Shown in pieces: positions 7,149-14,148 of a DNA stretch of 14,487 nt. The DNA lies in contig JBMOJH010000086.1 in the NCBI GenBank assembly GCA_049316905.1, forward strand, positions 1 through 14,487, in the 5' to 3' direction. Position numbers and translations under genes: made by a program. Position 1 is the stretch's first letter, and the number at the start of each line of letters is the position of its first letter. The stretch comes from CAIPVR01 sp049316905. GTDB taxonomy: Bacteria; Actinomycetota; Acidimicrobiia; Acidimicrobiales; Microtrichaceae. The notes beneath the pieces are model-generated. The model was not told the DNA's origin. It searched no databases and was given only the letters and a program-made list of their open reading frames with translations.

Positions 7149-7844
7149 GTGGCCGACGAGCTCCTCCGCCGGGCCGCGGCCCACGTGGTGGTCGCGGACC
7201 TCCACGCCCCCGAGCCCGACGACGACGACCGCCATCACCTGGTGCGGGTGCTGCGGCTGCGGCCGGGCGAGCCGGTCACGGTGACCGACGGTGCCGGGTC
7301 GTGGCGGCCGTGCGAGTTCGGCGACCCGGGGGCCACCGGCCCGCTGCTCCGGCCGACGGGCCCCGTGGTGGCCGAACCCGCTCCTGCTGCGGAGCTCGCG
7401 GTCGGCTTCGCCCCGGTGAAGGGGGACCGACCCGAGTGGGTGGTGCAGAAGCTGACCGAGCTGGGCGTCGACCGCATCGTGGTCCTGCGCGCCGGACGTT
7501 CCGTGGTGCGCTGGGACGGCGAGCGGGGCGTCCGCCATCTGGAGCGCCTGGAGCGGGTGGCCCGGGGAGCGATCAGCCAGTGCCGGCGGGTCCGGCTGCC
7601 CCGGATCGAGGTGGCGTCCCCGGCCGAGCTCCTGGCGGGGGGCGCGGTGCTCGCGGAGCCCGGTGGCCGGGACCTGAACGCGGCCGACCGATGCGTGCTC
7701 GTCGGCCCCGAGGGGGGCTGGACACCGGAGGAGCTCGCGGCGGCCGGGGCCGACCAACTGGTCACCCTCGGTGGTGCGGTGCTGCGGGCCGAGACCGCGG
7801 CGGTCGCTGCGGGTGTTCGGCTCGGCGCGCTCCACGGTCGCTGA
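7149..7844 (+). CDS. rsmE: 16S rRNA (uracil(1498)-N3)-methyltransferase RsmE
   Basis: 231 residues, a normal length. A SAM-dependent SPOUT methyltransferase that methylates N3 of U1498 (E. coli numbering) in the decoding region of 16S rRNA. The N-terminal PUA-like part has HHLVRVLRL (29-37). The knotted catalytic domain shows VQKLTELGVDRIVVL, then the SAM-site motif VGPEGGW (185-191) and the LGGAVLRAETA motif (207-217), all diagnostic. GTG 7149 is the first usable start after the dnaJ stop, 16 bases downstream. It is probably the last gene of the hrcA-dnaJ-rsmE unit, an order found in many bacteria, although prmA, often between them, is missing here. Confidence 0.94.
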   Translation: MADELLRRAAAHVVVADLHAPEPDDDDRHHLVRVLRLRPGEPVTVTDGAGSWRPCEFGDPGATGPLLRPTGPVVAEPAPAAELAVGFAPVKGDRPEWVVQKLTELGVDRIVVLRAGRSVVRWDGERGVRHLERLERVARGAISQCRRVRLPRIEVASPAELLAGGAVLAEPGGRDLNAADRCVLVGPEGGWTPEELAAAGADQLVTLGGAVLRAETAAVAAGVRLGALHGR

Positions 7845-7850
7845 TCGACC
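7836..7850 (+). terminator. Small hairpin over the rsmE stop
   Basis: GGTCG (7836-7840), loop CTGAT containing the TGA stop, and CGACC (7846-7850), followed by a pyrimidine run TTCCCTC. It is a weak candidate for the end of the hrcA-dnaJ-rsmE transcript; the stem is short and there is no U-tract. Confidence 0.25.
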
Positions 7851-7863
7851 TTCCCTCGACGAA

Positions 7864-7894
7864 TTGCCACGGAGGGTGCTGCCGCGGGTACTTT
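7864..7894 (+). promoter_or_regulatory. Possible bldD promoter
   Basis: TTGCCA (7864-7869) and TACTTT (7889-7894) resemble -35 and -10 hexamers but are 19 bases apart, slightly long. The predicted start near 7901 leaves a leader of about 105 bases with two perfect 6-bp hairpins: GGCGCG/CGCGCC (7902-7919) and ACCGGG/CCCGGT (7944-7960). No BldD-box palindrome was recognised with confidence. Confidence 0.4.
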
Positions 7895-8006
7895 TCCCTC
7901 TGGCGCGGGTGGACGCGCCGACGCAGAGTGGTGCCTGCGCTGCACCGGGGCCCACCCGGTCCCCATGCCGGTCCGACGGGTCGGCCCTGAACAAGGGAAG
8001 GGCGAC

Positions 8007-8525
8007 ATGAGCCAGGACATCTCCGACGACGAGGAACTGCGGGACGAGAGCTACGGCAAGGTCGTGGGCGAGCGCCTCCGTCAGATCCGTCGCCAGAAGC
8101 GACTGTCGCTCCAGGAGGTCGAGTCCGTCTCGGCCCAGGAGTTCAAGGCCAGCGTGCTCGGTGCCTACGAGCGTGGTGAGCGGGCCATCTCCGTGCCCCG
8201 CCTGCACCGTCTGGCCCAGTTCTACAAGGTGCCCGTCGACCAGCTCCTCCCGGGTGAGGAGCAGGAGGCCGCCGAGGACGCCGGCCGCCGCGACCAGGAC
8301 AGCATGGGCGCCAAGATCGACCTGACGCGCCTCGAGCAGCTCTCCGGCGCCGAGGCCGACATGCTCTCGAGGTACCTGCGGATGATCCAGGTGCAGCGCC
8401 AGGACTTCAACGGCAGGGTGCTCACGATCCGCCGTGACGACATGCGGGCCATCGCCTGCATCCTCGGGGTGAGCGAGGACTCCGCGGACCGTCGCCTCGG
8501 GGACCTGGGTCTGCGCCTCGGCTGA
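8007..8525 (+). CDS. bldD: BldD-like cyclic-di-GMP-responsive transcriptional regulator
   Basis: 172 residues. Similar along its length to Streptomyces BldD, the master repressor of development, which dimerises on cyclic-di-GMP and then binds DNA. An XRE-type HTH domain occupies about 16-83, with the very characteristic block FKASVLGAYERGERAISVPRL (46-66) and FYKVPVDQLLPG (72-83). A linker follows, then the C-terminal effector domain (about 103-172). That domain holds R131-Q-D133, eight residues, then R142-R-D-D145, an exact match to the RxD-X8-RxxD cyclic-di-GMP signature. The N-terminus carries an extra acidic stretch of about 14 residues compared with BldD. ATG 8007 is preferred for the GGGAAGGG just upstream (7995-8002); an in-frame ATG at 7965 has no such site. 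It is monocistronic, converging on the next gene with 9 bases between stops. Regulatory targets here are unknown. Confidence 0.87.
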   Translation: MSQDISDDEELRDESYGKVVGERLRQIRRQKRLSLQEVESVSAQEFKASVLGAYERGERAISVPRLHRLAQFYKVPVDQLLPGEEQEAAEDAGRRDQDSMGAKIDLTRLEQLSGAEADMLSRYLRMIQVQRQDFNGRVLTIRRDDMRAIACILGVSEDSADRRLGDLGLRLG

Positions 8526-8546
8526 CGGGGTGGCTCAGCAGCCCCG
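8526..8546. terminator. Possible shared terminator of bldD and the convergent membrane gene
   Basis: CGGGG (8526-8530) and CCCCG (8542-8546) pair around a partly paired 11-base interior, spanning the gap between the convergent stops. No T-tract is seen on either side, so support is mostly positional. Confidence 0.3.
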
Positions 8547-9908
8547 TTCCACGTCGTAGAGCGACCACCCGTCGCCCCCGGGCACGCGGGTGATCCGCAC
8601 ACCGCCCACGCACCCCTCGTCCGCCATGCGGCGGAGCAGCTCCGGCTCGTTCGAGCGGGTGTAGCGGTCGGTGTAGTTGTCGAAGGCCACCACGTGGTCC
8701 ACCTGCCGCTGGCGGAGGAACGCCGCGTACTGGTCGACCGACGCGAACCCGCCGCGGTGGAGCCCCTCGGGGAAGAACTCGGCGTCGAGCACGCCGCCGG
8801 CGCGGGCCACGGCGTACAGGCCGTACTTGCCGTCGAAGGCCGACAGCACCCGGTAGGTGTCGCCCTCCCGGACCCCGTCGGAGTCCGCGAAGCGGTCGAT
8901 CGTGGCCGGCGGGTTCCGCACGAGCGAACCCCACGCGTAGTCCATCCCGAACGGGACGAACATCGGTACCTGGAGCACCAGGAACACCCCGGTCAGCGCC
9001 GCCGGGGCCCAGACGGGGAGCGGTCGGCGCCGCTGCATCTGCAGCCCGACGAGGACCATCGGCACGAGCACCACCAGCAGGCGCATGGCCACGGTCTGGA
9101 ACAGGGCGCCCACCTGCGTGGCCATGGAGGTCTGGGCCACCACCGGCGATTGGAACACCGCCCAGGCCGCCGGGAGGCTCACCACGGCGGACAGCAGCCA
9201 CCAGCCCACCAGCGGCTTCCGCCGCTCGGGTCGCTCGAACGGCAGCCACAGCAGCACCACGACCGCCACGATCGGCATGACCACCGCCGGATGGATGACC
9301 TGGGCGAGCACGGCGAGCACCACCGCGGCGGCGGTGCGGCCCCGGTGCCAGGACCCCATGGCGAGGAGGCAGCACGCCACCGCCCACAGGAACGGCAGCT
9401 GGCCGAGCAGGGGCGAGATGACGAGCGACGGGTTCGCGAGGGTGGCGGCGGCCCACCAGCCCCGCCGCAGGGTCGGGAACGTCCAGAAGGTGGCGGCCAC
9501 CGTGGCGACCATCCCGAGCACCAGCCAGAGCGTCACCGCCCGGTCGCCCAGCAGCGGCCACACGAGCGCGGAGGTGAGCCAGGGCACCGACGCGTAGGGG
9601 AACGTGAGCGCCTCGCCGTTGGCCAGCGGAGCGATGTGCATCGGGACGCCGTTGCCACCCCAGAGCTGCTCGGCGATCCACCAGACGTGGACGTTGTTGC
9701 TGAGCGAGTCGTGGCTGATGAACACGGGCCGGGACAGTGCGAGCACGCCCATGACCACCCACGCCGAGGCGATCACTGCGGTGGCGATCCGGCCCGAACG
9801 GTCCCAGGCGTCGGTCGAGCGGCCCTCGGGAAGGGGCTGTGCCCCCGGCGCGGAGTCGCTGGCTACCGTGTTCACGGCCGCCGGGCCGGTGGGGACGGGA
9901 TCTGCCAT
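8535..9908 (-). CDS. Polytopic membrane protein, GT-C-like, possible lipid-linked sugar transferase
   Basis: 457 residues, not assigned to a named family. A disordered N-terminus of about 38 residues precedes membrane helix 1 (about 41-59). A first outer loop with H66-D67 follows (FISHDSLSNNVHVWW), then an extended loop and around eight further hydrophobic helices to about residue 330. A soluble C-terminal domain of about 120 residues contains many Asp, Arg and Tyr. An acidic residue in the first periplasmic loop after helix 1, followed by many helices and a C-terminal soluble part, is the layout of GT-C glycosyltransferases that use polyprenyl-phosphate sugars. That assignment is inference. 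ATG 9908 lacks a clear Shine-Dalgarno; a TAACCT at 10003-10008 (complement) is a weak -10 candidate. It is divergent from the deacetylase gene with only 50 bases between starts. It could alternatively be an unrelated multispan protein. Confidence 0.72.
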   Translation of the reverse strand: MADPVPTGPAAVNTVASDSAPGAQPLPEGRSTDAWDRSGRIATAVIASAWVVMGVLALSRPVFISHDSLSNNVHVWWIAEQLWGGNGVPMHIAPLANGEALTFPYASVPWLTSALVWPLLGDRAVTLWLVLGMVATVAATFWTFPTLRRGWWAAATLANPSLVISPLLGQLPFLWAVACCLLAMGSWHRGRTAAAVVLAVLAQVIHPAVVMPIVAVVVLLWLPFERPERRKPLVGWWLLSAVVSLPAAWAVFQSPVVAQTSMATQVGALFQTVAMRLLVVLVPMVLVGLQMQRRRPLPVWAPAALTGVFLVLQVPMFVPFGMDYAWGSLVRNPPATIDRFADSDGVREGDTYRVLSAFDGKYGLYAVARAGGVLDAEFFPEGLHRGGFASVDQYAAFLRQRQVDHVVAFDNYTDRYTRSNEPELLRRMADEGCVGGVRITRVPGGDGWSLYDVERGC

Positions 9909-9958
9909 CGGTGGGTGCTCGGAACTGCTGTGTCGGTCGGGTGGCTCGAGGAGACCCG

Positions 9959-11191
9959 TTGGATCCAGGAACGGAACGTGCCCGTTGGGGCGCCGCGGCC
10001 ACAGGTTATGGCGCTGCCGCGCTCTGCATGCCCATCCTGACCCTCGCCGCGGACGCGGGGACCCGCGAGCGGGTCACCACCGTGGTGGCCCTCGCGGTGG
10101 CCGTCGGGGTGGCCGTGGCCTACGGACGCTGGGCCCGGGGCCGGGTGACGGTCTGGCTCGGTCCGGTGGTGGTGGGTGTGGCGGCCCTGCTGTACACGGT
10201 GACGCCCGCAGGGGCGGCCACCGCGATCCTCGCCGCGCCGGCCGGTGCGGGCGTGGGCCTGGCGTGCGGTCCCGGGGCGCACCGCTGGTGGCCGTCGCAC
10301 CGGATGGCGGCGCTGGTCGGCGGGTGCGCCGGGTTGGCCACCCTGGGGGCCGGGGGCCTCGTGCTGGGCCGCGGCGGCGCGCTGCTGGCGCTGGCGGCGG
10401 CCATGACGGTGGTCCCGCCGGCGGTCGCCGCGCTGCTGCACGTGCCGGCGGAGCCGGCCGGGGTGCGGCCCCGGCGGGCGCTCGTGGCCGTCGTGATGGC
10501 GGGGGTGGTGGGACTCCTCCTGTGGACCGGGGCGAACGACCCGCAGCTCTCGTGGTTCGGGCCGGTGGTGCCGAACGGACCCCGTGACTCGCGGGAGGTG
10601 GCGATCACCTTCGACGACGGCCCCAACGGCCGCTGGACCCTGGAGACCGCCCGCCTGATGGACGAGCGCGGCGCGAAGGGCACCTACTTCGTGGTCGGCA
10701 AGGCGGTGGAGGCCCAGCCCGAGGTGGTGCGGCGGCTGCTGGCCGACGGCCACCTCGTGGGCAACCACTCGTTCCACCACGACTACTGGCGCTGGCTGAA
10801 CCCGCTCTACCCCGAGCTGCCCCGCACGCAGACCGCGATCGAGCGGGCCACCGGGACCTGCCCGGCGTTGTACCGCCCGCCGCACGGCCAGCGCACCCCG
10901 TTCATCACCGCCCAGGTGGCGGCGAAGGGCATGCGCACGATCACGTGGGACGTGTCCGGTGGCGACTGGGCCACTGATGACGGGGCGCTGGTGGCGCGCC
11001 GCATCCTGGCGAAGGTGCGGCCGGGGTCGATCATCCTGCTGCACGACGGGATCGACGGGAACGTCGGCACCAACCGCGACGTGGTGCTGGGGGCGCTGCC
11101 GCTCATCCTCGACGGGCTGCGGGAGCGGGGCCTGCGGCCGGTGCGGCTCGACCAACTCGTGGACGTGCCCACCACACTGCGGACCTGCTGA
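9959..11191 (+). CDS. Membrane-anchored polysaccharide deacetylase (NodB homology domain)
   Basis: 410 residues from TTG 9959. That start is chosen because GAGGAG (9948-9953) sits 5 bases upstream; GTG 9911 or 9941 would extend it. The N-terminal half (about 12-205) holds roughly seven Ala/Val/Gly-rich membrane helices. The C-terminal half is a carbohydrate esterase family 4 domain that removes acetyl (or formyl) groups from amino sugars using a divalent metal. The motifs are complete: TFDDGP (217-222; catalytic base D219, metal ligand D220), HSFHH (270-274; metal ligands H270 and H274), YRPPHG (305-310), DVSGGDW and LLHDG with H362 as acid. The domain should face outside if the helix count is odd. 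Substrate unknown: peptidoglycan, an exopolysaccharide or a lipid-linked amino sugar. Its neighbours are glycosylation genes. Confidence 0.88.
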   Translation: MDPGTERARWGAAATGYGAAALCMPILTLAADAGTRERVTTVVALAVAVGVAVAYGRWARGRVTVWLGPVVVGVAALLYTVTPAGAATAILAAPAGAGVGLACGPGAHRWWPSHRMAALVGGCAGLATLGAGGLVLGRGGALLALAAAMTVVPPAVAALLHVPAEPAGVRPRRALVAVVMAGVVGLLLWTGANDPQLSWFGPVVPNGPRDSREVAITFDDGPNGRWTLETARLMDERGAKGTYFVVGKAVEAQPEVVRRLLADGHLVGNHSFHHDYWRWLNPLYPELPRTQTAIERATGTCPALYRPPHGQRTPFITAQVAAKGMRTITWDVSGGDWATDDGALVARRILAKVRPGSIILLHDGIDGNVGTNRDVVLGALPLILDGLRERGLRPVRLDQLVDVPTTLRTC

Positions 11192-11213
11192 GCCCAGGCC
11201 GGCAGGTCTCAGC
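11187..11213. terminator. Inverted repeat containing both convergent stop codons
   Basis: GCTGAG (11187-11192) and CTCAGC (11208-11213) are exact complements around 15 bases. The first arm contains the deacetylase TGA, the second the complement of the glycosyltransferase TGA. An alternative pairing CCTGC (11184-11188) with GCAGG (11202-11206) also exists. It is likely a bidirectional 3' end, although there is no T-tract. Confidence 0.35.
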
Positions 11214-12069
11214 CCCGGCGGCGGAGGCGGCCGACGAGCTTGGCCAGCACGAACAGCTTGAGGACGCCGAGGCCCGCGAGGCCCACGGTGGCCGCCACCG
11301 GCGGCACGAGGCTCGGAACCGGACGGTCCGCGGGGCGGCGCCGGGTGACGCGCACGGCGGCCGCGGCGGTGGCCCAGAGGTCGATCACCACGTCCTTCAT
11401 CCGGGTCCGCGACCGGAACACCGGCACGGGCACCACGATGTCGTTGCGCACCCGGTAGCCGAGGCGGGACAGCACGATGGCCACCTCGACCGTCTCGGAG
11501 TACTTGTAGCCCTGGTAGTAGTTGAGGGCGTCGGCGAGGGCGCCGAGGCGGAAGATCCGGTAGCCCGACTCCACGTCCTTGAGGCGCACGCCGCCGGCCC
11601 ACAGGGTGGCCCAGGTGCTCATCACCCAGTTGCCCACCTGCTTGTAGGGCGGGTAGGTCGACAGGTCCCGCTGCACCAACAGCGCGTCGAGGCCCTCCTC
11701 CACGGTGCGCCGGTGGAGGTCCTCCAGCACCGCGAGCTCGTGCTGGCCGTCGGCATCGACGGTGTAGACGAGGTCGTCGTCGGACAGCTCGCCCGCCTCG
11801 AGGCGGCGGCGCAGGTCGGTGAAGGCCAGGTAGTACGCCTCGCTCATGCCCTGGTTCACCTCGTGGACCAGCATGCGCGCGTCGGGGTGGTCGGGGAGGA
11901 AGGCCTGGATCTCGGCCCGGGTGCGGTCGGTCGAGCCGTCGTCCACGACCACCAGCTCGTCGCAGTACCCGTAGAGCTTGCCGAGCACGTCGCGGACGGT
12001 CGGCTCCTCGTTGTACGCGGGCACCACGGCGATGCGGCGACGCGGGCGGGGCTCGTCGGTGACGTTCAC
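11209..12069 (-). CDS. Family 2 glycosyltransferase, polyprenyl-phosphate sugar synthase-like
   Basis: 286 residues. The GT-A fold is clear: VVPAYNEEPTV (15-25), LVVVDDGSTD (39-48), and VDADGQH (104-110) carrying the DxD metal-binding pair D105/D107. Further on, KDVESGYRIFR and ETVEVAIVLSRLGYRV match the dolichol/polyprenyl-phosphate mannose-synthase-like branch. A hydrophobic helix near residues 253-278 with a basic end probably anchors it on the cytoplasmic face. The likely reaction is transfer of a sugar from a nucleotide to a polyprenyl phosphate; the sugar is unknown. GTG 12069 is supported by GGAGGG (12076-12081) 6 bases upstream. It is the last gene of a - strand unit, 37 bases after the epimerase stop. 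A role in direct polymer or lipid glycosylation cannot be excluded. Confidence 0.87.
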   Translation of the reverse strand: MNVTDEPRPRRRIAVVPAYNEEPTVRDVLGKLYGYCDELVVVDDGSTDRTRAEIQAFLPDHPDARMLVHEVNQGMSEAYYLAFTDLRRRLEAGELSDDDLVYTVDADGQHELAVLEDLHRRTVEEGLDALLVQRDLSTYPPYKQVGNWVMSTWATLWAGGVRLKDVESGYRIFRLGALADALNYYQGYKYSETVEVAIVLSRLGYRVRNDIVVPVPVFRSRTRMKDVVIDLWATAAAAVRVTRRRPADRPVPSLVPPVAATVGLAGLGVLKLFVLAKLVGRLRRRG

Positions 12070-12106
12070 TCGGTTCCCTCCAGGACGTGCACGCGGTGGT
12101 GCCTGC

Positions 12107-13039
12107 TCAGCCGGGCCGGTCGCCGGTCCGGTGGGTCACGTACCAGTCGAAGGACCGCTTGAGGCCCTCCTCGATGCCGATGCGCGGCTCCCAGCCGAGC
12201 ACCTCGCGCGCCTTGTCGTTGCGCACCACCTGCGGCTTGAGGTCGCCGGGGCGGCTGGGGCCGAAGCTGACCTCCACGTCGCCGGCGAGCTCCGCGGTGA
12301 GCTCGGCCAGTTGGCGGATGGTCACGGGCTCGGGCCCGTCGACGTTGAACACCTGGTTCTCGCCGGCAGGGGCCAGCGCCAGCACGTGGGCGGCCGCGAG
12401 GTCCTCCACGTACACGAAGTTGCGCGACTGCATCCCGTCGCCGTCGATGGTGATCGGCTCACCGGCGAGGGCCTTGCGGAAGAACGCCGACATGACCGTG
12501 CTCTCGCGCATGTTCGGGCCGTAGGGGATCCCGTAGCGCAGCACCGTGAACGGCCGGCCGTAGAGGTTCAGATAGTCCCTGCAGGCGAACTCGGAGGCGA
12601 TCTTGGTGGTGATGTAGAGGTGCCGGTCCGTGTCGGGGGTGAACGGGGTGGTCTCGTCGACCACCTCGCCCACGGTGGCCCCGTAGACCCAGACGGTCGA
12701 GGCGAGGACCACCCGGCCGGCGTCGGTGCGGCGCGCGGCGTCGAGCACGTTCACGGTGCCCTGGACGTTCACGGCCACCGCCCGGGCGGGCTCGGCGAAG
12801 ATGTCGTTCACGTCGGCCATCGCGGCGAGGTGGAACGTGGCCTCGGTGCCCTCCACGGCCGGGAGGAGCGAGTCCACGTCGAGGATGTCCACCTCATGGA
12901 ACTCCACGTCGTCGCGGTCCGGGGCCCGGGTGTCGAGCACGCGGACCGTGCGGCCGGACGCGAGGAGGGCGTCCACCACGTTGGAGCCGATGAAGCCGGT
13001 GCCGCCGGTGACGGCGACCGTGCCGGGGGAGTTGCTCAC
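12107..13039 (-). CDS. NAD-dependent nucleotide-sugar epimerase/dehydratase family protein
   Basis: 310 residues, an extended short-chain dehydrogenase acting on nucleotide sugars in the cytoplasm. The Rossmann motif TGGTGFIG is at 11-18, an HLAA motif at 70-73, and the catalytic triad is S114/T115, Y142 and K146 (YITTK). The LRYGIPYGP and FVYVEDLAAAHVLAL segments are typical of the GalE/RmlB/WcaG group. At the position where RmlB-type 4,6-dehydratases have STDEVYG, this protein reads STVWVYG. The Asp-Glu pair needed for dehydration is absent, so an epimerase or related oxidoreductase is more likely than a 4,6-dehydratase. GTG 13039 overlaps the aminotransferase stop by 4 bases (GTGA), showing tight coupling; GAGGTG lies upstream. 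An upstream extension to 13168 is a Gly/Arg-rich shadow. Exact substrate unknown. Confidence 0.88.
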   Translation of the reverse strand: MSNSPGTVAVTGGTGFIGSNVVDALLASGRTVRVLDTRAPDRDDVEFHEVDILDVDSLLPAVEGTEATFHLAAMADVNDIFAEPARAVAVNVQGTVNVLDAARRTDAGRVVLASTVWVYGATVGEVVDETTPFTPDTDRHLYITTKIASEFACRDYLNLYGRPFTVLRYGIPYGPNMRESTVMSAFFRKALAGEPITIDGDGMQSRNFVYVEDLAAAHVLALAPAGENQVFNVDGPEPVTIRQLAELTAELAGDVEVSFGPSRPGDLKPQVVRNDKAREVLGWEPRIGIEEGLKRSFDWYVTHRTGDRPG

Positions 13040-14148
13040 GAGGCGAGCACCTCGTTCACGCCGCGGATCACCAGATCCACCTGCTCGTCGGTCATGATCG
13101 CCGACACGGGCAGGCACACGTGGCGGGCGCAGAGCTCCTCGGCGCCGGGCAGCGGGCCGTCGGCCCACGGCTCGAACACCGACTGCAGGTGCAGCGGCAG
13201 TTCGTAGACCTCACCGGAGAGGCCCACCTCGTACTCCTCGCGGAGGCGCTTCTTGACCATCCCGCGGTCGGCCTCGGGCGGCAGGAAGGCCACGTACTTG
13301 TAGAAATTCGACCGGCTGCGCTCCGGGATGTCGAGCGGGCGGAGCGGGCCGTCGGCGAAGGCCTCGTCGTACCGGGCGGCCACCGAGCGGCGGTGCTCCA
13401 CGAACTGGTCGAGGCGGCGGAGCTGGCTGAGCGCGATCGCCGCGTGCGGCTCGCTCATGCGCCAGTTGTACCCGAGCCGGGTGTGGTCGTTGGTGAGGAA
13501 CGACGCCTTGCCCTGGTCGCGGTAGATCTTGGCCTCGTCCACGAAGTGCGAGTCGTTGGTGATGAGCATCCCGCCCTCACCGCCGGCGAGGACCTTGGTG
13601 GGGTAGAAGCTGAACGAGCCGGCCACGCCGAACGTGCCGGCCATCTGCCCGTCGAGCGAGCTGCCGTGGGCGTGCGCCGCGTCCTCCACGAGCCACAGGC
13701 CGTGCTCGGCGCAGATGCGCTGCACGTCGAGGACCGAGGGCGCCACGTAGCCGCCGATGTGGACCATCACCACGCCGACGGTGTTCGGGCCGATCGCGGC
13801 CTCGAGGGCGGCGGGGTCGAGCGCCATGGTGGCGGGGTCGCAGTCCACGAAGCGGATGCTGGCGCCGGCCGAGACGGCAGCGGCGGCGGTGGCGAAGAAG
13901 CTGTTGGCCTGCACCAGCACTTCCTTGCCGCGGCACTCGAGCACCCGCAGCGGGATCTCGAGGGCGCTGGTGCCCGAGCTGACCGCGATCGCGTGCTCCA
14001 CCTTGTGGGCCGCCGCGAACTCGGCCTCGAGCTCGCGGCCGATGGCCCCGAGGGTGAGCTGGCCGGTGCGCAGGCACTCGTCGATCTGGCGGAGGATCTC
14101 CTCGCGGTCCTCGTCGGGGAAGTGGATGGCAGCAGCGGGGACGCGCAT
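13036..14148 (-). CDS. DegT/DnrJ/EryC1/StrS-family sugar aminotransferase
   Basis: 370 residues, full length for PLP-dependent aminotransferases that convert keto-sugars linked to nucleotides into amino sugars, usually with glutamate as donor. Visible features are the GTSALE motif (59-64), VQANSFFAT (79-87), EDAAHAHG (155-162) with D156 facing the pyridine nitrogen, and SFSFYPTKVLAGGEGG (178-193) where K185 should form the Schiff base with PLP. The GYNWRMSE motif follows. It closely resembles the group that includes ArnB, PerA/DesV-type and StrS enzymes, but no subfamily can be named safely. ATG 14148; the nearest purine-rich site (AAAGG) is rather far upstream. It is the first gene of a - strand unit with the epimerase (4-base overlap) and the glycosyltransferase. 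No source of the keto-sugar substrate is evident in the window. Confidence 0.93.
   Translation of the reverse strand: MRVPAAAIHFPDEDREEILRQIDECLRTGQLTLGAIGRELEAEFAAAHKVEHAIAVSSGTSALEIPLRVLECRGKEVLVQANSFFATAAAAVSAGASIRFVDCDPATMALDPAALEAAIGPNTVGVVMVHIGGYVAPSVLDVQRICAEHGLWLVEDAAHAHGSSLDGQMAGTFGVAGSFSFYPTKVLAGGEGGMLITNDSHFVDEAKIYRDQGKASFLTNDHTRLGYNWRMSEPHAAIALSQLRRLDQFVEHRRSVAARYDEAFADGPLRPLDIPERSRSNFYKYVAFLPPEADRGMVKKRLREEYEVGLSGEVYELPLHLQSVFEPWADGPLPGAEELCARHVCLPVSAIMTDEQVDLVIRGVNEVLAS

Noticed and set aside
7965..8006. Upstream in-frame ATG at 7965 as the bldD start
   Set aside because: It has no ribosome binding site, and the added residues (MPVRRVGPEQGKGD) read through the purine-rich site that serves ATG 8007.
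7845..8006. Cyclic-di-GMP riboswitch in the bldD leader
   Set aside because: No GEMM-like arrangement of two helices with conserved loops could be recognised; only simple GC hairpins are present.
8422..10002. A 526-codon minus-strand frame overlapping the membrane protein gene in another frame
   Set aside because: It is Arg/Gly/Ala-rich without motifs, while the frame at 8535-9908 gives clear membrane helices and sensible composition.
12107..13039. dTDP-glucose 4,6-dehydratase (RmlB) as the epimerase assignment
   Set aside because: The Asp-Glu pair after the catalytic Thr is replaced by Val-Trp, so a canonical dehydratase is unlikely.
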